This document shows positions 5,006 to 8,217 of a stretch of DNA of 8,217 nucleotides, piece after piece. Within the stretch, counting starts at the first letter, position 1; each line of letters starts with the position of its first letter. A model generated the notes under the pieces. That model was not told the DNA's origin, did not search any database, and was given only the letters and a program-made list of their open reading frames with translations. Origin of the DNA: an uncultured Clostridia bacterium (lineage in GTDB: Bacteria; Bacillota; Clostridia; Oscillospirales; Acutalibacteraceae); the NCBI GenBank assembly GCA_946042285.1, contig CAMGDK010000061.1, positions 1 to 8,217 on the forward strand. Direction: 5' to 3'. The position numbers and the translations under genes are program-made.

Positions 5006-6403
5006 TTAAACAGGATGCACATTTGTTTTAATGTTGTCGTGCTTTCCGTCAAGACCGTATTTTTTATCTCTTCTCTTTTCAAAGAATTTAACCGCAACGG
5101 CACCGAACTGTGCATAAGAAAGAATATCCTCTTCCTGCTCGTAGAATTCGGTAATTTCGTCCTTAAACGATTCAATTTTATCAGTAATAAGATCTGCAGG
5201 GCGACAATCAATAATGTCGTCATCTCCAACAATCTTCTTCCTAAATTCAGGATCAATGTCACAAGGAGTTTTACCGTATTTACCGGCAACCATATCCTTG
5301 AATTCCTTGGTTACCATCTTGTATCTCTCGCCAAGAATAACATTGAATACTGACTGTGTGCCGACAATCTGCGATGTCGGAGTAACAAGCGGCGGATAAC
5401 CGGAATCCTCTCTAACTCTCGGTACCTCCTTAAGCACCTCTTCAAGCTTGTCAGCCTTACCTGCCTGCTTAAGCTGTGAAACGAGGTTTGAAAGCATACC
5501 GCCCGGAACCTGATAGAGAAGAGTATTAGCATCAACACCGAGCATTTTGGGATCAAGAAGTCCTGACTCAAGATACTTTTCTCTTAACGGAGTGAAGAAA
5601 TCTCTAATCTCTGTAAGAGCTTTAATATCAAGACCTGTATCATACTCAGTACCCTGGAATGCAGCAACCATAGACTCGGTAGCAGGATGAGATGTACCCA
5701 TCGCAAGAGGGCTGATTGCTGTATCAATAACATCAACACCTGCTTCAACACCCTTAAGATGAACCATAGAAGCAAGACCTGAGGTATAATGTGAATGAAG
5801 CTGAACAGGAACCTTAACAGTATCCTTAAGTGCTTTAACAAGATCGTAAGTGCCGTAAGGGGTGAGCAATCCTGCCATATCCTTAATACAAATTGAATCA
5901 GCACCTGCATCCTCAAGCTGCCTTGCATAGTTGCAATAATAATCAATATCAAACACAGGACCTGTTGTGTATGAAATTGCAGCTTGAACATGACCTCCGT
6001 ACTTCTTAGCAGCATTTATAGCAGTTTGAAGGTTACGAACATCGTTAAGTGCATCAAATATTCTTAAAATATCAATACCGTTATCGATACTCTTTTTTAC
6101 AAAATAGTCAACAACCTCATCCGAATAATGACGATAACCGAGCATATTTTGACCGCGGAAAAGCATTTGAAGCTTTGTGTTAGGACATTTCTTTCTAATA
6201 AGACGAAGTCTATCCCACGGATCTTCATCAAGGAATCTTAGACAAGAGTCAAATGTTGCACCGCCCCAACACTCAAGTGAGTGGTAACCGATCTTGTCCA
6301 TCTTTGTGAGAATTTCAGAAAACTCGTCAGTTGTCATACGGGTTGCAATAAGTGATTGGTGAGCATCTCGTAATACGGTTTCAGTAATACCAATTTTAGC
6401 CAT
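5006..6403 (-). CDS. oadA: Pyruvate/oxaloacetate carboxyltransferase: oxaloacetate decarboxylase alpha subunit or transcarboxylase 5S subunit
   Basis: This is the carboxyltransferase of the PycB/OadA/transcarboxylase-5S family. It moves a carboxyl group between oxaloacetate/pyruvate and biotin. The 465-residue protein has a TIM-barrel active site with LRDAHQSL at 11-18 (metal ligand Asp13), the carbamylated-lysine motif CIKDMAGL at 172-179 (Lys174) and QLHSHYTSGLA at 201-211 (His203, His205). The C-terminal PYC/OADA conserved domain includes YQVPGGMLSNL. It ends with no biotinyl domain; biotin is supplied by the separate carrier gene upstream. The ATG at 6403 follows an AGAGGTGG site that overlaps the carrier gene's stop, 12 bases away. 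It is the last gene before the 4979-4948 terminator. No beta (membrane) or gamma subunit is adjacent. Family membership is certain; whether it works as decarboxylase, transcarboxylase or carboxylase subunit is not. Confidence 0.93.
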   Translation of the reverse strand: MAKIGITETVLRDAHQSLIATRMTTDEFSEILTKMDKIGYHSLECWGGATFDSCLRFLDEDPWDRLRLIRKKCPNTKLQMLFRGQNMLGYRHYSDEVVDYFVKKSIDNGIDILRIFDALNDVRNLQTAINAAKKYGGHVQAAISYTTGPVFDIDYYCNYARQLEDAGADSICIKDMAGLLTPYGTYDLVKALKDTVKVPVQLHSHYTSGLASMVHLKGVEAGVDVIDTAISPLAMGTSHPATESMVAAFQGTEYDTGLDIKALTEIRDFFTPLREKYLESGLLDPKMLGVDANTLLYQVPGGMLSNLVSQLKQAGKADKLEEVLKEVPRVREDSGYPPLVTPTSQIVGTQSVFNVILGERYKMVTKEFKDMVAGKYGKTPCDIDPEFRKKIVGDDDIIDCRPADLITDKIESFKDEITEFYEQEEDILSYAQFGAVAVKFFEKRRDKKYGLDGKHDNIKTNVHPV

Positions 6404-6415
6404 TTATGCCACCTC

Positions 6416-6790
6416 TTAGTTTAATGTAATAATAACCTGACCTGCTTCAACGCTATCGCCCTTTGAAACATTGATAGACGCTACTGTACCATCCTGTGGA
6501 GCAACAATGTCGTTCTCCATCTTCATTGCCTCAAGAATACAAAGAACCTGACCGTTAGTAACAGTTGCGCCGACAGATGTCTTAACATCAAGAATGTTAC
6601 CCGGCATAGGAGCCTCAACCTTAACACCGCCGGCATTACCTGCAGGAGCAGGAGCTGCAGCCTTAACAGGTGCAGGAGCAGCCGGAGCTGCAGCAACAGG
6701 AGCTGCTGCTACGGGAGCGGCAGTGCCTGTTCCCTCTTCAACTGTTACATTATATGGTGTTCCGTTTACAGTAATTGTATAATTTTTCAT
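6416..6790 (-). CDS. Biotin/lipoyl carrier protein (biotin carboxyl carrier, 1.3S/gamma type)
   Basis: This small protein carries biotin between two carboxyltransferase active sites. With the start at 6790 it is 124 residues. It has an N-terminal MKNYTITVNGTPYNVTVEE segment, an Ala/Pro-rich flexible linker at about 21-56, and a C-terminal biotinyl domain from about 57. The biotinylation motif EAMKMEND carries Lys90, 34 residues from the C-terminus as expected, with PMPGNILDVK at the domain start. The ATG at 6790 is chosen over the in-frame ATG at 6805 because GGAGGA at 6803-6798 sits 7 bases before it; the upstream ATG overlaps that site. It is separated from the preceding gene by 14 bases and from the next by 12. 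A biotin protein ligase, not seen here, must modify it. It resembles the transcarboxylase 1.3S and decarboxylase gamma/delta carriers; acetyl-CoA carboxylase AccB is less likely given the neighbours. Confidence 0.93.
   Translation of the reverse strand: MKNYTITVNGTPYNVTVEEGTGTAAPVAAAPVAAAPAAPAPVKAAAPAPAGNAGGVKVEAPMPGNILDVKTSVGATVTNGQVLCILEAMKMENDIVAPQDGTVASINVSKGDSVEAGQVIITLN
6641..6721 (-). repeat. Ala/Pro-rich linker repeat inside the biotin carrier gene
   Basis: Residues 24-50 are nearly all Ala, Pro and Val with one Lys, built of short units such as PVAAA, PAAPA and PAPA. The DNA is correspondingly repetitive and GC-richer than its surroundings. Such linkers are normal in biotinyl and lipoyl carrier proteins and give the swinging domain reach. 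The length probably varies between strains by slippage. Confidence 0.75.
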
Positions 6791-6804
6791 TTTATTGTCC
6801 TCCA

Positions 6805-8112
6805 TTATTTAACAGAATGTTTTCTTGGAATTGTATTTTCTCTCTTGCCTGCAAGCATATCAAGTGCAGCGATAAGCTTGCCTCTTGTTTCGGCAGGAGC
6901 AAATATATCATCAACCGCTCCGCATGCAGCAGCAGTAAACGGTGATGCAATTGTATCAAGATATTCTTTCTTTAATGATTCTCTATCCTCGCCGGCAGCA
7001 AGCTTATCATTATAAAGAAAAGCAACGGCTGCGTCAGCATCAAGCGGTGATACAACTGCTGTATCCCAAGCAAGTGTAATATCAGCATTCGCACCCTTGC
7101 CTGCAAGTACAATGTAGGAAGCACCGATTGCCTGACCTGTAACAAGTGAAATCTTTGGGCAGGTAGCACCGGCATAAGCAGATGTGAGCTTTGTTATGGC
7201 AGTGAGAATATGATTTTCTCTATCTCTTGAAACGCCATTGGAATTGACTATTGTAACAACAGGGATTGAATAAGCATCACAAAGCTTAATCATAGCCTCT
7301 GCCTTATAAGCACAGCTTGGACAAAGAGATTCGCCGTCAAATGCAACAAATCCTACTGTCGTTCCCATAACCGAAGCAAGTGCAGTCATACAATTTGATG
7401 AAGCATAATCAGACTTAAGCTCAACAACCGAAGAATCATCAGCACAGGCTTTGATTGTATCAATAGCTGACATCCCTTCAACAAAAGCTGTCTGTGAAGC
7501 AGAGAAATCAAATATCGGTGCAGGTGAAAGATTGTTTGAAGGCATAAGAGAAACAATATCTTTAACAGCTTCACAAGCCTTATCAAAATCATCACAAAGC
7601 ACATCGACAGTACCCTGCTCGGAGCATTCCTTTGCAGTAATATCGGATGGAGCTGAAATATAATAATCTGCATCCTTTACGGCAACAACAACATCAGCTA
7701 AATTAGCAATCAAAGCCGATGTTCCTACACAAGCACCTGCAATCAAAGATATTTGCGGGCAAACACCGCTAATTGCGGCAGAAGCCTTAACTAACTCGCC
7801 GTAAGCCGAAAGCACCTCGAAGCCCTCATCAAGCTTTACACCGTTTGAGTCATAAATACCGATAACAGGACATCCTGTTTTTGAAGCAAGATTATATATT
7901 TTATTTATTTTAGCACACTGTGCAACTGTAACAGCACCGTCATTAACCATAACATCCTGTGAAAAAGCATATACAGGACAATCATTAACAGTACCAAAGC
8001 CGGCAACAACCTCAACCTCACCGTTTGCTGATTTAGCGTAAGCATCAAGCTGAGTGAACGCACCGTCGTCAAAGAGTGCTTCAAGTCTCTTTAGAGCTTT
8101 TGAATCGTTCAA
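6805..8112 (-). CDS. Divergent acyl-CoA carboxyltransferase (MmdA/PccB/transcarboxylase 12S-like)
   Basis: This is a carboxyl transferase-domain protein of the family that moves carboxyl between acyl-CoA and biotin. With the TTG start at 8112 it is 435 residues, shorter than the roughly 500-540 of typical MmdA/PccB. The N-terminal crotonase half includes VAGFGTVNDCPVYAFSQD at 36-53, DSNGVKLDEG at 88-97 and GACVGTSAL at 126-134, then LMPSNN at 189-194. The C-terminal half includes NSNGVSRD at 290-297, PKISLVTGQAIGASY at 319-333, ADITLAW, and the typical tail DDIFAPAETRGKLIAALDML with PRKH. The TTG follows AAGGAGG with 8-base spacing; a GTG at 8190 would fall within the promoter. It is the first gene of the operon. 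Oddities: active-site loops differ from canonical (SGGAR, PCAGGA, DVPGF), and there are about 15 cysteines. It could be a methylmalonyl-CoA-type subunit of changed specificity. Confidence 0.85.
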   Translation of the reverse strand: MNDSKALKRLEALFDDGAFTQLDAYAKSANGEVEVVAGFGTVNDCPVYAFSQDVMVNDGAVTVAQCAKINKIYNLASKTGCPVIGIYDSNGVKLDEGFEVLSAYGELVKASAAISGVCPQISLIAGACVGTSALIANLADVVVAVKDADYYISAPSDITAKECSEQGTVDVLCDDFDKACEAVKDIVSLMPSNNLSPAPIFDFSASQTAFVEGMSAIDTIKACADDSSVVELKSDYASSNCMTALASVMGTTVGFVAFDGESLCPSCAYKAEAMIKLCDAYSIPVVTIVNSNGVSRDRENHILTAITKLTSAYAGATCPKISLVTGQAIGASYIVLAGKGANADITLAWDTAVVSPLDADAAVAFLYNDKLAAGEDRESLKKEYLDTIASPFTAAACGAVDDIFAPAETRGKLIAALDMLAGKRENTIPRKHSVK

Positions 8113-8180
8113 TTTTTTATCCTCCTTATTGTACGAGAAAACAAATCTAAAATAAAATATTCCAAATTTGCCTATTATAG

Positions 8181-8209
8181 ATTTTAACACTTTGTTATTA
8201 TAATATCAA
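8181..8209 (-). promoter_or_regulatory. Extended -10 sigma-A promoter of the carboxyltransferase operon
   Basis: On the minus strand the -35 box TTGATA (8209-8204) and the -10 box TAAAAT (8186-8181) are separated by 17 bases. A TGT immediately precedes the -10, making an extended -10. The start would be near 8174, with a leader of about 62 bases to the TTG at 8112. A second TATAAT (8178-8173) without a partner lies just downstream. No riboswitch-like fold is apparent in the short leader. The promoter shows that the operon begins inside this window. Confidence 0.75.
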
Positions 8210-8217
8210 CAATAAAT

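Noticed and set aside
5002..5571. Several minus- and plus-strand open frames within the oadA region
   Set aside because: All are out-of-frame shadows of the clearly conserved 465-residue carboxyltransferase; their compositions are Leu/Ile/Arg-rich and unlike any family.
6594..6782. Plus-strand Ala/Gly-rich open frame opposite the biotin carrier linker
   Set aside because: It is the antisense of the repetitive Ala/Pro linker codons, with no ribosome site and no independent coding signal.
8163..8170. CAAATTTG palindrome in the carboxyltransferase leader as an operator
   Set aside because: At eight bases in AT-rich DNA it is expected by chance, and no second half-site or known motif is recognisable.
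8113..8190. N-terminal extension of the carboxyltransferase to a GTG at 8190
   Set aside because: The GTG lies at the -10 box, the extension contains the AAGGAGG site, and the family's conserved region starts after the TTG at 8112.

Overview
The window looks like chromosomal DNA from an AT-rich, low-G+C Bacillota, most likely a clostridial (Oscillospiraceae/Ruminococcaceae-like) anaerobe. The clues are strong AGGAGG-type ribosome binding sites, sigma-A style promoters (TTGAC-/TATAAT), intrinsic hairpin terminators, a His15/Ser46 HPr, and biotin-dependent carboxyltransferase genes of anaerobic type. The assignment to order or family is inference. Every gene I can support lies on the minus strand, so transcription runs from high to low coordinates. 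There is no rRNA, tRNA, CRISPR array, insertion sequence or prophage signal, and no stretch over 300 bases lacks a gene.

In the direction of transcription: (1) 8209 to 4948 is a self-contained three-gene operon with its own promoter and a long hairpin terminator. It encodes an acyl-CoA carboxyltransferase-like subunit, a biotin carrier protein and a pyruvate/oxaloacetate carboxyltransferase (OadA/5S type). No membrane decarboxylase subunit is present, so the set resembles the 12S + 1.3S + 5S subunits of transcarboxylase. (2) 4914 to 3684 is rimM-trmD, translationally coupled by an 11-base overlap, for 30S maturation and tRNA m1G37 methylation. It is followed by a 46-base imperfect hairpin. 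(3) 3603 to 3194 is a single-gene unit for HPr with a near-consensus promoter and a clean terminator. (4) 3163 to 1343 is uvrC, with a GTG start. It begins so close behind the HPr terminator that its promoter is unclear. (5) 1325 to 1 holds rsmD-coaD-orf, driven by a very good promoter. The genes are tightly packed (ATGA overlap, then a 1-base gap). The last is the start of a small coiled-coil 'ATPase/subunit H-like' protein cut by the window edge.

Most of the window is ordinary housekeeping. The parts that deserve a second look are the carboxyltransferase operon (an unusual composition and a carboxyltransferase with altered active-site loops), the terminator sitting immediately before uvrC, and the long imperfect palindrome between trmD and HPr. 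I do not see convincing evidence of a wholly new defence or mobile system here.
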